Positions 37,999 through 47,184 of a stretch of DNA of 64,000 nucleotides are shown in pieces. Position 1 is the stretch's first letter. Each line of letters starts with the position of its first letter. The stretch is from Cryobacterium glaciale (GTDB lineage: Bacteria > Actinomycetota > Actinomycetes > Actinomycetales > Microbacteriaceae), in contig NZ_SOEY01000007.1 of the NCBI RefSeq assembly GCF_004402535.1, positions 142,584 to 206,583 of the forward strand. The letters are read 5' to 3'. Both the position numbers and the translations under genes were made by a program. The notes beneath the pieces are model-generated. The model made no database searches, had not been told where the DNA came from, and worked only from the letters and a program-made list of their open reading frames with translations.

Positions 37999-38022
37999 GG
38001 GGGAGGGGGAAACGGGGGAGGG
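37999..38022 (+). promoter_or_regulatory. G-quadruplex motif in the pilus operon promoter
   Basis: Four G-tracts, G5-A-G5-AAAC-G5-A-G3, on the coding strand, fulfilling the G3+N1-7 rule with very short loops. It covers the place where a -35 would lie for the -10 at 38028. Confidence 0.65.
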
Positions 38023-38027
38023 ACACG

Positions 38028-38033
38028 TATACT
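38028..38033 (+). promoter_or_regulatory. -10 element of the pilus operon
   Basis: TATACT at 38028-38033, 41 bases before the pilB GTG. No -35-like hexamer precedes it at the right distance; that position is occupied by the G-rich tract. A predicted leader of about 35 nt contains GGGGGAGG as ribosome-binding site. Confidence 0.5.
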
Positions 38034-38074
38034 CGGGGTCTAGAGTAAAAGTAACTAGTTCGGGGGAGGCACGT

Positions 38075-39757
38075 GTGGCAACCCTGACCGAGATTCTCAT
38101 TCTGCACGGACTGCTGCCGATCGAGGTGCTCGACACCCTGATGGCCGGCGATCCGGCCGACGAGGGAGCCGTGCGCCGGCTCGTCGACAGCGGCGTGATC
38201 ACCGAGCTGCAGTTCGCCAAGGCGCGGGCCGCCCAGGCCAACCTCCCCTTCGTCGAACTGCTCGAATATGCGGTCGAGGCGAGTGCCCTCGCCCTCGTGT
38301 CACCATTGATCTGCCGCCGCCATGAGGTGCTGCCGATCGGAATCGTGGCCGGGCGTCTCGTGCTCGCGATGGTCGACCCCGGTAACGTGTTCGCGCTCGA
38401 CGATGTCGGTGAAGCCGCCCGTATGCGGGTCTCACCGGTCGTCGCCGAGAGATCAGATTTGCTCGCTGCAATCGGGCGGTACCACCGTGCCGACGATGAG
38501 CTCAGCAACCTTACGACCACACTCGAGGAAGAACACGACTCGATTTCCTCGACGCCGGACCCCAGCGACGAGGTGAACGACGATGGTGCGCCCATCGTGC
38601 GCTTCGTGAATCTGCTCGTGAGTCAAGCCATTCAGGACAAGGCCAGTGACATTCACATTGAGCCCGGAGAGTCCAGTCTGCGGGTGCGGTATCGCATCGA
38701 CGGTGTGCTGCACGAGATGCCGAGCGCGCCGAAAAGTATTCAGAACGGAGTGATCAGCCGCCTCAAGATCATGGCTGATATTGACATTGCCGAACGCCGG
38801 AAACCCCAGGACGGCCGCATGTCGGTGAGTCACGGCGGCCGCAAAATCGACTTGCGCGTGGCGACCCTGCCGACGGTCTGGGGCGAAAAGGTCGTGATGC
38901 GTATTCTCGACAACTCGACGACGAGCATGGACCTGCGGGCATTGTCTTTACTCGACCATAACTATGACGACTTCAAGAAGGCCTACTCCAAGCCCTACGG
39001 AATGATCCTTGTGACGGGGCCGACCGGGTCGGGAAAGTCGACAACCCTGTATACAACGCTGCACTCAGTCGCGCGGTCCGAGATCAATGTCATCACCGTC
39101 GAAGACCCGGTCGAGTACCGCATGGCGGGCATCAACCAGGTGCAGGTCAACCCGAAGGCGGGCCTCACCTTCGCGAGCGCCCTGCGCAGCATCCTGCGGT
39201 GCGATCCCGACGTCGTTCTGCTCGGTGAAATTCGCGACCACGAGACCGCCCAGATCGCCATCGAGGCCGCCCTCACCGGTCACCTCGTGCTCTCCACCCT
39301 GCACACCAACAACGCACCGAGCGCGATCACCCGCCTCACCGAGATGGGGATCGAACCCTTTCTCGTCGGCAGTGCACTCGACTGCGTGGTGGCCCAGCGC
39401 CTGGCCCGCCGCCTGTGTGACCGTTGCAAGGTGCCCGATGCGCGCAGCGTTGACGAGCTCGTGTCCCTCCGTTTCGACGCCGAGGCCGAACGATTCACTC
39501 ACGCAAGCCCAACGGTGATCTACAAAGCGGCCGGCTGCATCAACTGTTCGCACACCGGCTATCGGGGTCGGCTGGCCGTTCACGAGGTAATGACGGTCAC
39601 CGAAGAAATTGAACGTCTCTGTGTGGCCAGGGCCTCGAGCGCGGCAATCACCCTCGCTGCCCGGGAGCAGGGGATGATCTCCCTGCGTGACGACGGGTGG
39701 GCCAAGGTGCGCCTCGGTCTCACTTCCATTGAAGAAATCCTGCGCGTGGTCGCATAG
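38075..39757 (+). CDS. pilB: Type IV pilus assembly ATPase PilB/GspE
   Basis: 560 residues from a GTG preceded by GGGAGG. An N-terminal MshEN-like domain (ILHGLLPIEVLDTLM, residues 9-23, through ~150) is followed by the secretion ATPase core: Walker A GPTGSGKS (315-322), Asp box and Walker B DPDVVLLGEIRDHETAQIAIEAALTGH, His box STLHTNN. A tetracysteine zinc site is formed by Cys448, Cys451, Cys488 and Cys491, as in PilB. Role: ATP-driven pilin extension at the cytoplasmic face of the platform protein PilC. First gene of the pilus operon. Confidence 0.95.
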   Translation: MATLTEILILHGLLPIEVLDTLMAGDPADEGAVRRLVDSGVITELQFAKARAAQANLPFVELLEYAVEASALALVSPLICRRHEVLPIGIVAGRLVLAMVDPGNVFALDDVGEAARMRVSPVVAERSDLLAAIGRYHRADDELSNLTTTLEEEHDSISSTPDPSDEVNDDGAPIVRFVNLLVSQAIQDKASDIHIEPGESSLRVRYRIDGVLHEMPSAPKSIQNGVISRLKIMADIDIAERRKPQDGRMSVSHGGRKIDLRVATLPTVWGEKVVMRILDNSTTSMDLRALSLLDHNYDDFKKAYSKPYGMILVTGPTGSGKSTTLYTTLHSVARSEINVITVEDPVEYRMAGINQVQVNPKAGLTFASALRSILRCDPDVVLLGEIRDHETAQIAIEAALTGHLVLSTLHTNNAPSAITRLTEMGIEPFLVGSALDCVVAQRLARRLCDRCKVPDARSVDELVSLRFDAEAERFTHASPTVIYKAAGCINCSHTGYRGRLAVHEVMTVTEEIERLCVARASSAAITLAAREQGMISLRDDGWAKVRLGLTSIEEILRVVA

Positions 39758-39774
39758 GTCGAAAGGACCAGTTC

Positions 39775-41094
39775 ATGACCCATCCTGTTTACGAGATTCC
39801 GGTCACGCCCCCGGGAGCAGCCGGCGCTGCCTGGCCGCTCGACGATCCCGCCCTCGATGTGCCCGAACCGGACAACCGAGCAGCGGCTCTCGTCGAAGAA
39901 GACGCGGTCGAGCCGACCCGACGCGGCCAGCGTTCGTCGCTTGACGAAGGGCCTGACCCCGACCTCATCGCGGCACTGCTGGCGGTGCTCGATCTCGGCG
40001 CCTCAGACCTGCACATCACCGTGGGGGCTCCACCGTGTGTCCGGGTGGACGGCAATCTGCGACCCCTGGAGAATTCCAGCAAGTGGATGCGAGACAAGGT
40101 CACGCCCGCCCTGCACAGCCTGCTCACCGCGGCGCAACTCGAAGAGTTTGAACGTGAACTCGAGCTCGACTTCGCGTACACGGCTGGCGGAGCCCGCTTT
40201 CGAGTGAATTACTTTATCCAGCGCGGCTCCGTCGGCGGCGCGTTCCGGTTGATCCCGCTTGAGATCAGACCGCTCGCCGAGCTGGGGGTTCCCAAATCGG
40301 TCGGCAACTTCGCTCAGCTGGCGCGCGGGCTCGTGCTGGTAACCGGACCGACCGGATCAGGCAAGTCGACAACCCTCGCGGCCCTCATCGACCTCGTCAA
40401 CCGCACCAGGGCCGATCACATCGTCACCGTCGAAGATCCAATTGAGTTCCTGCACAAGCATCAGAAATCCCTCGTGAACCAACGCGAGGTGGGCCACGAC
40501 ACGCATAGCTTCGCATCCGCTCTCAAACACGTGCTGCGGCAGGACCCCGATGTGATCCTGATCGGTGAACTGCGAGACCTGGAGACTATTTCTGTGGCGC
40601 TGACCGCAGCGGAAACCGGGCACCTCGTGTTCGCCACTTTGCACACCCAGAATGCCGCACAGACCATCGACCGCATCATTGACGTTTTCCCGCCGTTCCA
40701 ACAGGAGCAGGTGCGCGCCCAGCTCGCAGCGACGCTGCAAGGCGTGGTGTGCCAGTCCCTGATCAAGAAAATCGGTGGCGGTCGGGCCGTGGCCATTGAA
40801 GTGCTCGTGGCCACTCCGGCCATCGCGAATCTGATCCGAGAAGGGAAGACCTATCAGATTCCCTCGGCCATGCAGGCCGGGCGGGCGCTCGGCATGAACA
40901 CCATGGACCAGCACCTCGCCGAACTCGTCACGAGCGGGCTCATCACCCGAAAAGCAGCCGAAGAAAAGGCGCAGGATCGGGCTAGCCTCGCCCAGCTACT
41001 GCGACAGTCGGATGCGGCCGACGGCGCGGCCGGGCCGGCGTCATCGGACGGCATCGACTTTGGTGACTCCTACTCCATGCGGGAACCGCAATGA
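39775..41094 (+). CDS. pilT: Type IV pilus retraction ATPase PilT
   Basis: 439 residues, about 80 longer than typical because of a Pro/Ala/Asp-rich N-terminal extension. Core motifs: SDLHITVGAPPCVRVDG, Walker A GPTGSGKSTTL near residue 191, VEDPIEFLHKH, LRQDPDVILIGELRDLETISVALTAAETGHLVFATLHTQNA, and the PilT-specific VATPAIANLIREGKTYQIPSAMQ (AIRNLIRE-type). No tetracysteine site, which separates it from PilB. Role: ATP-driven pilus retraction, so twitching or DNA uptake is possible. 17 bp after pilB. Confidence 0.94.
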   Translation: MTHPVYEIPVTPPGAAGAAWPLDDPALDVPEPDNRAAALVEEDAVEPTRRGQRSSLDEGPDPDLIAALLAVLDLGASDLHITVGAPPCVRVDGNLRPLENSSKWMRDKVTPALHSLLTAAQLEEFERELELDFAYTAGGARFRVNYFIQRGSVGGAFRLIPLEIRPLAELGVPKSVGNFAQLARGLVLVTGPTGSGKSTTLAALIDLVNRTRADHIVTVEDPIEFLHKHQKSLVNQREVGHDTHSFASALKHVLRQDPDVILIGELRDLETISVALTAAETGHLVFATLHTQNAAQTIDRIIDVFPPFQQEQVRAQLAATLQGVVCQSLIKKIGGGRAVAIEVLVATPAIANLIREGKTYQIPSAMQAGRALGMNTMDQHLAELVTSGLITRKAAEEKAQDRASLAQLLRQSDAADGAAGPASSDGIDFGDSYSMREPQ

Positions 41095-42320
41095 CCACGG
41101 GCGGCGTTTTTGCGTACAAGGGCCGCACCGCGGTGGGCAAGATCGTTTCCGGCCGGCTGGATGCAGCCTCCGAGTTCGCGGCGACGCAGCGCCTGCGCGG
41201 CATGGGCCTCGCCCCGATCTCGGTCGCCGAGGTCAGCGTAGGCACCGGACTGAAACGGGAACTGCACATTCCTGGTTTCTCCAAGGGTGTGGGGCTGAAG
41301 GACCTGGCAGTCATGAGCCGACAGATGGCGACCATGACCAGCGCGGGGCTGTCCCTGCTGCGCACCCTGAACATCCTCTCGGAGCAGACCGAAAACGCAC
41401 AGCTCGCACGAATTCTGGCGACGATTCGCACCGAGGTGGAAACCGGTGCGTCGCTGTCGGAGGCGATGGCGAAGCACGCGCAGGTTTTTCCGCCGATCAT
41501 GATCAACCTGGTGCGTGCCGGCGAGACCGGGGGGTTTCTCGAAGGTTCGCTCACCTCGGTGGCTGCCAACTTTGAGTCGGAAGTGAAGCTGCGTGACACG
41601 ATCAAGTCGGCGCTGGCCTACCCGGTCGTCGTTCTCATCATGGCGGTGTTGGCCGTCATTGGCATGCTGATCTTCATCGTGCCGGTGTTCGAGAAGATGT
41701 TCGCGGGCCTCGGTGGGGAGTTGCCGCTGCCCACGCAGGTGCTCGTGGTGCTGTCGAAGATGATGGTCTGGCTCGGGCCGTTGCTGCTGGTGCTCGGCGC
41801 TGCTCTCGCGTTCTGGTGGCGTACCAACAAGAACACCGAAGCGGTACGCCGCAGGGTCGACCCGTTCAAGCTCAAATTGCCGGTCTTCGGGCGACTGCTC
41901 ATGAAGCTTGCCATTGCGCGGTTCAGCCGCAATTTCTCGACCATGATCGCCGCTGGCGTGCCGATCCTGCAATCGCTCGCCATCGTCGGGGAGACCAGCG
42001 GCAACTGGGTGATCGAATCCGCGCTGCGCAAGGTGGCCGAGTCGGTGCGACAGGGCGGTTCGATCGCCGGGCCGCTCGCGCTGGAGCCGATTTTTCCGCC
42101 GATGGTCGTGCAGATGATCGCCGTCGGGGAAGACGCCGGCGCGCTCGAGCAGATGCTCGCCAAGGTGGCCGACTTCTACGACCAGGAGGTTCAGGCGACC
42201 ACCGAGCAGCTCACGGCCCTCATCGAGCCGCTCATGATCGCCTTCATCGGAGTGGTGATCGGCGGCATGATCGTGGCCCTGTATCTGCCCATGTTCAGCA
42301 TCTTCGAGTACGTGAAATAG
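41091..42320 (+). CDS. pilC: Type IV pilus inner-membrane platform protein PilC
   Basis: 409 residues, overlapping pilT by 4 bp (ATGA). Two T2SF domains are visible, each with KDLAVMSRQMATMTSAGLSLLRTL-like and RFSRNFSTMIAAGVPILQSLAIV helices, and three membrane segments (ALAYPVVVLIMAVLAVIGMLIFIVPVFEKMFAGLGGELP; LGPLLLVLGAALAFWW; LIEPLMIAFIGVVIGGMIVALYLPMF). Role: membrane platform coupling PilB/PilT to pilin movement. Confidence 0.95.
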   Translation: MTTGGVFAYKGRTAVGKIVSGRLDAASEFAATQRLRGMGLAPISVAEVSVGTGLKRELHIPGFSKGVGLKDLAVMSRQMATMTSAGLSLLRTLNILSEQTENAQLARILATIRTEVETGASLSEAMAKHAQVFPPIMINLVRAGETGGFLEGSLTSVAANFESEVKLRDTIKSALAYPVVVLIMAVLAVIGMLIFIVPVFEKMFAGLGGELPLPTQVLVVLSKMMVWLGPLLLVLGAALAFWWRTNKNTEAVRRRVDPFKLKLPVFGRLLMKLAIARFSRNFSTMIAAGVPILQSLAIVGETSGNWVIESALRKVAESVRQGGSIAGPLALEPIFPPMVVQMIAVGEDAGALEQMLAKVADFYDQEVQATTEQLTALIEPLMIAFIGVVIGGMIVALYLPMFSIFEYVK

Positions 42321-42474
42321 AAAGTCCGTCTGATCAACGAGCAAATTTCTTAAAATACCCCCATTAAGGGGAAAAATACTCGTATGATCGACACAAGTGA
42401 GATTTTGGCATTTCCCACCTACCCATTTACCCACTATTCCTCAGCATTATCACGGCACGAAGGAAACCACGCTC
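42321..42474 (+). promoter_or_regulatory. pilA upstream region with dyad and -10
   Basis: An AT-rich 154-bp gap. TATGAT (42383-42388) is a good -10; at the -35 position lies CCCCC-ATTAA-GGGG (42358-42371). A nearly identical element is at 50865-50879. The leader would be about 80 nt and ends with AAGGAA before the ATG. Confidence 0.55.
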
Positions 42475-42903
42475 ATGATCCGCTCAATGATTCACCGCCC
42501 GCTTGCGGCACTGTCTCGTACCCGTACAGCTATTCGCGATCGGGAACAGGGCTTCACCCTGATCGAACTCCTCGTCGTCGTGCTCATTATCGGCGTGCTC
42601 GCCGCCGTAGCAATTCCGATCTTCCTGAGCCAGCAGGAGGGCGCCAAGGACAGCGCCGTCAAGGCCCAGATCACCCAGGCGAAGACCGCCGTGGTGGCCG
42701 AGATCGTTACGAAGGGTTTCCCCGCAAATCTCGATGCCGCGAGCGCGTACACGCCGAGCAGTGAGGTCACCGTCGTGCTGACCGGCTCAGCGACAGCGTT
42801 TTGCATCAAGGGACAGTTCAACGGTTCCACGAGGACCTTTGCCATCGACGATAACGGCGCAGCGATCGCAGGCATCTGCTCCGCCGCCTTCGTCGCCGGG
42901 TAA
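42475..42903 (+). CDS. pilA: Major type IV pilin PilA
   Basis: 142 residues from the ATG at 42475, with AAGGAA upstream. A 26-residue basic leader ends in EQG, then the class III signal FTLIELLVVVLIIGVLAAVAIPIFL: cleavage and N-methylation are expected between Gly26 and Phe27, with Glu at +5. The globular part is short and ends with two Cys (FCIKGQ and ISGICSAAF-like GICSAAF) that can form the usual C-terminal disulfide loop. Role: main subunit of the pilus fibre. It has its own promoter and a following hairpin, which would allow higher expression than its neighbours. Confidence 0.92.
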   Translation: MIRSMIHRPLAALSRTRTAIRDREQGFTLIELLVVVLIIGVLAAVAIPIFLSQQEGAKDSAVKAQITQAKTAVVAEIVTKGFPANLDAASAYTPSSEVTVVLTGSATAFCIKGQFNGSTRTFAIDDNGAAIAGICSAAFVAG

Positions 42904-42921
42904 TTAGGTCACCGACACCGC

Positions 42922-42945
42922 CGGGCCCGACCGACCCCGGGCTCG
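42922..42945 (+). terminator. Hairpin after pilA
   Basis: CGGGCCCG (42922-42929) and CGGGCTCG (42938-42945) pair over 8 bp with one G-T, loop of 8. It lies 19 bases after the pilA stop and may act as a partial terminator or stabiliser of the pilA mRNA. No T-run. Confidence 0.4.
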
Positions 42946-43014
42946 CACGTCGCCTGACCCGTCGGCGGGAAGCCGCACCAGATCAACTGAACCGAACCGT
43001 CGAAGGGGGCGAGC

Positions 43015-43452
43015 ATGCCCAACTCGCCCTGCTTCGAGCGCACTGAGCCCACCGATGAGTGCGGTTTCGGGGTGGTGGAGATCGTCGTGGCCATGTTCCT
43101 GATCGGGATCCTCGCGGTGGCCTTCCTGCCGATTCTGGTGCAGAGCGTGCGGGTGACCGCCACCAATGCTCGCCTGGCCGAGGCGACCCAGGTCGTTGCC
43201 CAGCAGCTGGAGCGCGTCGGGGCTGCCGGGTCGAGCTGCTCAGCGGTCAAGGCCATCACCGCGAGTGTACCGGCGGCCGTGGAAACGAAGCGTGGGTCCC
43301 TGCAACCGCACTTGCGGCTCAACCTGCCGGTCTCCGACGTGTGCGCCGAGCCGTACCTGCGCGTCGTCCAACTGCGGGTCTGGGCCTCGGACGTCGGATC
43401 GACCGAGGAACTGGCCGCCGCGGAAACCCTTATCCTGTTGGACGCGCCGTGA
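43015..43452 (+). CDS. Minor pilin-like protein (PilV position)
   Basis: 145 residues. A prepilin signal is present in the form DECG/FGVVEIVVAMFLIGILAVAFLPIL, with Glu at +5 after the processing site. The rest is a small domain with two Cys pairs. By position and size it corresponds to PilV-type minor pilins that prime fibre assembly. It is 111 bp after pilA and overlaps the next gene by 4 bp. Confidence 0.75.
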   Translation: MPNSPCFERTEPTDECGFGVVEIVVAMFLIGILAVAFLPILVQSVRVTATNARLAEATQVVAQQLERVGAAGSSCSAVKAITASVPAAVETKRGSLQPHLRLNLPVSDVCAEPYLRVVQLRVWASDVGSTEELAAAETLILLDAP

Positions 43453-44027
43453 CCGGCACCGCAGCATCCGCTTCGACGGCGCCAGAATCGGGATTCACCC
43501 TGATCGAACTGCTCGTCTATGTGAGTTTTACCGTGGTCATCCTCGCGATCATCGGCGGCATGCTGATCAGCTCGGTCGGAACCGAGCGTGACGTGCGCAG
43601 CACGACCGAGGCGACCAACCTCGGTCAGCTGATCAGTCGGTCGGTGCAGTCCGGGGTGCGGAACGCCTCGCAAGTGTCGTTGCAGAACATCGACGCCACC
43701 CAATTCTTGGTGGCGCGCACTGCGGGCAGCGCGGCTTCCGTGGTGTGGGCCTGCGAGGCATGGTTCTACACGCCGGCGGCCGGCGGCTCGCTCTACACCA
43801 AGCGCACCTCACCGGCGAGCCTCATCGCGCCACCCGCAGCTGACGACCTGACGAGCTGGATCAAGCTTGGCGACGGCGTCAGCGCGAACGGCGCGGCGGT
43901 CTTCGGCGGGATCAACGGCCGCATCACCGTAGACCTTAACGTCGCGGCCGGCACCCAGGCCTCCGTCAGCGTCAACACGACGGCATCGCCACGGACTCTA
44001 GCGACGGTGGGTGCCCCGTGCCTGTAG
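43449..44027 (+). CDS. Minor pilin-like protein (PilW position)
   Basis: 192 residues from the GTG at 43449 overlapping the previous stop (GTGA). The prepilin signal ESG/FTLIELLVYVSFTVVILAIIGGML has Glu at +5. The body is Ala/Ser/Thr-rich with one internal Cys and one terminal Cys (GAPCL). By order it resembles PilW or a PulJ-like minor pilin. It overlaps the next gene by 10 bp, so the three minor-pilin genes are translationally coupled. Confidence 0.75.
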   Translation: MTGTAASASTAPESGFTLIELLVYVSFTVVILAIIGGMLISSVGTERDVRSTTEATNLGQLISRSVQSGVRNASQVSLQNIDATQFLVARTAGSAASVVWACEAWFYTPAAGGSLYTKRTSPASLIAPPAADDLTSWIKLGDGVSANGAAVFGGINGRITVDLNVAAGTQASVSVNTTASPRTLATVGAPCL

Positions 44028-45424
44028 TCCAGAACGGCGCGAGCACTGAGCGGGGCAGCGCGCTCATGGCCGTGATCGGCGTCATGGGGGTGCTGATCGT
44101 TATCACTCTCACCCTAACCACGGCCACGCTGTACTCGCTTGATTTCACCCGAAGCACCCGTGCCTCGGTTCAGTCGGTCGCCGCCGCCGAAAGCGGTGTC
44201 AGCGCGGCCCAGCTCAGCCTGACCCAGGGCATCTGTCGGCCCAATTACACGCGAGCTTCGCCACAATTCACGGCCGAGGTGGCGTATTCCCTGAGCTCGA
44301 GCGACGACGTCTGGGTGGCGGGTTGCCCCGCCGCCAGCGTCGCGGCTGTGCGCGTGCGCGTTGTGTCAACCGGAAGCGCGCTGACCGGGCCGGCGTCGGA
44401 TCAGACTCGGATCGAAGCGATCTTTGAGTACGAGTCGGCGGCGCCCACGGGCGTGCAGCCGAGCGGGGCTGCTATGTATCTCTACGGCGGCGTCGTGTTC
44501 ATGAACAATGCCGACCTGCTGGTGGCCAAGTCGGGTCGTGCGGCTATTCAGGTGAAGAACGGTAGCGTGTCGTGCTCTAATAACACCGTGATCGAAGGCG
44601 ATGTCGTCGTCTCGGCCGGCAACCTCAATATCAGCGGATGTTCCATCGAGGGCAACGCGTGGGCCACCGGCGCGGCGACGCTCGGCGCCGTAACGGGCAA
44701 CCTCACTGCGTCGAGCGTGAACCTGTCAGGCGCTCAATTAACCAACAGGGTTGGCGGCGTCTACACTCGCTACACGGTAGAAACACCGATTCCTACGGTA
44801 CCGCCCTGGGTTGATCTCAACTACGCCCCGAGCGACTGGATCGATGCAAGCGGCGTGCCCTATCAGGTTACGTCGATCGGTGCGAACTGCACCATCGACG
44901 CGAGCACTTTGACCGCGGCCGCGAACGGCGGTAGACCCGTCATCATCAACGCCCTGTCCGTGTGCCCCTCTGGAGTCACCGCCGTCGGCACGGTAAAGCT
45001 CAGCTCTGATGTTGTGATTTTTGCCAACAATTTCACCTTCGTCAACAACGTGCAATTTCAGTCGTCGTCGACATCTCGACACAAAGTTTGGTTCATCACG
45101 CCCGACCTGGTGGCCGATCACCTGCCCACCTGTGGCGCGTCGCAGGGTGACTTCTGGATGAAGAACAGCTTCACGATAGCGCCCACGCTCGACGCCATGA
45201 CGTACACACCCTGCCGGTTCAACGCCATGAACAACTTCGAGTGGCGCGGCCAGCTCTACGCGAACGGTGCCAACGACTTCAAAAATAACACCCGGTTCGA
45301 ATCGGCGCCGCTCGGCCTGCCGGGAATCGACCTCGACACCGGCACGGTGACCGGGGGAGGCTCGGCCGGCGCCGTTCCCCGGCTCGGAAACATGACGTCG
45401 ATGAGGGACCTGAGTGATGGATAA
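44018..45424 (+). CDS. Large PilX-like pilus protein with beta-helix-like body
   Basis: 468 residues from a GTG. The N terminus ERGSALMAVIGVMGVLIVITLTLTTATLYSL resembles PilX/PulK N-terminal helices without a canonical G/F-T-L-I-E processing site, followed by a QSVAAAESGVSAAQLSL helix. The large body has short repeating strands rich in Asn, Gly and Val (VVFMNNADLLVAKSG, CSNNTVIEGDVVVSAGNLNISGCSIEGNAW) like bactofilin or pectate-lyase beta-helices, and several Cys. Much larger than PilX (~190). It may be a tip-located adhesin; that role is inference. Confidence 0.7.
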   Translation: MPVVQNGASTERGSALMAVIGVMGVLIVITLTLTTATLYSLDFTRSTRASVQSVAAAESGVSAAQLSLTQGICRPNYTRASPQFTAEVAYSLSSSDDVWVAGCPAASVAAVRVRVVSTGSALTGPASDQTRIEAIFEYESAAPTGVQPSGAAMYLYGGVVFMNNADLLVAKSGRAAIQVKNGSVSCSNNTVIEGDVVVSAGNLNISGCSIEGNAWATGAATLGAVTGNLTASSVNLSGAQLTNRVGGVYTRYTVETPIPTVPPWVDLNYAPSDWIDASGVPYQVTSIGANCTIDASTLTAAANGGRPVIINALSVCPSGVTAVGTVKLSSDVVIFANNFTFVNNVQFQSSSTSRHKVWFITPDLVADHLPTCGASQGDFWMKNSFTIAPTLDAMTYTPCRFNAMNNFEWRGQLYANGANDFKNNTRFESAPLGLPGIDLDTGTVTGGGSAGAVPRLGNMTSMRDLSDG

Positions 45425-45430
45425 CAGACT

Positions 45431-46519
45431 ATGACGCGCCACGTCGTCGGCATCGACATCGGCCGGGCCTCGTTGCGGGCGGTCGAGCTGGCCGACGCCG
45501 GCCGGGAGCAGCCGACCATCGTGCGCTTTCATGAGGAGGCGTTGCCCGACGGCGCCGTGGGGCGCGGCGAGGTACTCGAGCCCAACACGGTCGCCTCCCA
45601 GCTGAAACGTTTGTGGGCTGGCGGCAAATTCACCAGCAAGAATGTCGTCATCGGCATGGGAAATCATCGGGTGGTTGCTCGCGACTTGACCGTGGCTGCG
45701 CAACCGATGCGTAGCATCCGCGAATCGTTGCCGTTCCAGGTGCAGGACCTGCTCTCCGTTCCGGTGTCCGAGGCCCTGCTTGACTTCTACCCGATCAAGG
45801 CCGTGCCCGGTGACGGCCAGTCCGGGCCGCAGCTCAACGGATTGCTGATCGCCGCGGTGAAAGAAGTTGTGTTGCGCAACGTTCGCGCTGTGCAGTTGGC
45901 CGGTCTCAACCCGGTCGCGGTCGACCTGATTCCGTTCGCCCTCAGCCGCGCCATTCGTCGCGGCGGTCCGACCGATGACGTCGTCGCGCAGATCGACGTC
46001 GGGGCCGGCACGACGAGCGTCGTGATCACGGCGGCGGGTGTGCCCCAGTTCGTGCGGCTCATTCCGGCCGGCGGTGACGACCTCACCCAGGCCATTACCG
46101 CGCACCTCGACCTGCCCGTCGATCAAGCGGAAACCCTCAAACGCGCATCGGGTATCGGCCTGGGCGGGCCGCTCACTGGTATGACAGCGGATCCCGGCCA
46201 GTCGGCCGATACTGCGGCGACCGCTGCGCTCGTCATTCACGAGGGCGTGAGCGAATTACTGGCGAGCCTGCGCAACACCGTGAACTATTTCATCCACACC
46301 CGCAGCGACCTGCCCGTGACCCGCATCGTTCTCACCGGCGGCGGAGCCCGGCTGGGCGGGTTCGCCGCACAACTCGCCGAGCTCACCCGCTTGCCGGTCG
46401 TACCGCCGAACCCGACCGGCGGCCTCGCCGTTGGCCGGGGCGTCGACGCCGAGCGGCTGGCCAATTCCGGCGGCGACTATCTCGTTGCGCTCGGTCTCGC
46501 GCTGGGACGCACAGCATGA
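45431..46519 (+). CDS. pilM: Type IV pilus assembly protein PilM
   Basis: 362 residues, an actin-like ATPase. The first phosphate loop is GIDIGRASLRAVEL, the second AQIDVGAGTTSVVIT, and the adenosine motif LTGGGARLGGFAAQL. The SHS2-type insertion (LPFQVQDLLSVPVSEALLDFYPI) is typical of PilM. Role: cytoplasmic ring binding the N-terminal tail of PilN to link the alignment complex with the ATPases. It is 6 bp after the PilX-like gene and overlaps pilN by 4 bp. Confidence 0.92.
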   Translation: MTRHVVGIDIGRASLRAVELADAGREQPTIVRFHEEALPDGAVGRGEVLEPNTVASQLKRLWAGGKFTSKNVVIGMGNHRVVARDLTVAAQPMRSIRESLPFQVQDLLSVPVSEALLDFYPIKAVPGDGQSGPQLNGLLIAAVKEVVLRNVRAVQLAGLNPVAVDLIPFALSRAIRRGGPTDDVVAQIDVGAGTTSVVITAAGVPQFVRLIPAGGDDLTQAITAHLDLPVDQAETLKRASGIGLGGPLTGMTADPGQSADTAATAALVIHEGVSELLASLRNTVNYFIHTRSDLPVTRIVLTGGGARLGGFAAQLAELTRLPVVPPNPTGGLAVGRGVDAERLANSGGDYLVALGLALGRTA

Positions 46520-47184
46520 GCGCGTCGAAGACAGTGCACGACCCGGTCATCGGCGGCGAACCCCGGGTAGACCTGCTGCCGCCTGAAGTCACGGCGGAGC
46601 AGAAGGGGCGCAGGCTGCGACGCGCACTCGCCGTCGCTGTCGTCGCGGTCGTGTTTGTCACGGCCGGCGGCATCGCGGCCGCCACCTGGGAAGCTCAGCG
46701 CAGCCAGGCCAGCCTCGCCGTAGTCGAGGCTCGCACGGCCGAACTCCTGGCCGCGCAGGGCGAATACGCCCCGGTGCGCCGGGCGCAGGAGGAGGTCGAC
46801 GCGACGGTCGAGGCTCGCCGTCTGGCGGCATCCGTTGATATCGACTGGACCGATTACCTTGAGCAGATACGCGCTCGCCTGCCCGGTGATGTCGTGATCG
46901 GTGCCGTCGTGCTCGACGCGGGTTCGCCGTGGGCGCCTTACGGGCAGGCGACCGCGCCGTTACAGCCGAGTCGCGTGGCCACCGTCAGTCTCACTCTGAC
47001 CAGCCCGACCTTGCCGAGCGTGCCGGACTGGCTCGACGAGATGGCGACCCTGCCCGGGTACGCGGACAGCGCACCGACCCGGGTGGCACGGCTCGACTCC
47101 GGGGGGTACGAGGTGAGCCTCACCCTGCACGTTACCGCCGAGGCCTTCTCCAACCGATTCGCGGAAGCCGAGGTGACCCAGTGA
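46516..47184 (+). CDS. pilN: Type IV pilus assembly protein PilN
   Basis: 222 residues. A cytoplasmic N terminus PRVDLLPPEVTAEQKGRRLRR contains the PilM-binding (I/V)NLLP-like motif in the form VDLLPPE, then one membrane helix (ALAVAVVAVVFVTAGGIAAATW), then a coiled coil and a ferredoxin-like periplasmic-type domain. Role: membrane part of the PilMNO alignment complex. Overlaps pilM and pilO by 4 bp each. Confidence 0.88.
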   Translation: MSASKTVHDPVIGGEPRVDLLPPEVTAEQKGRRLRRALAVAVVAVVFVTAGGIAAATWEAQRSQASLAVVEARTAELLAAQGEYAPVRRAQEEVDATVEARRLAASVDIDWTDYLEQIRARLPGDVVIGAVVLDAGSPWAPYGQATAPLQPSRVATVSLTLTSPTLPSVPDWLDEMATLPGYADSAPTRVARLDSGGYEVSLTLHVTAEAFSNRFAEAEVTQ

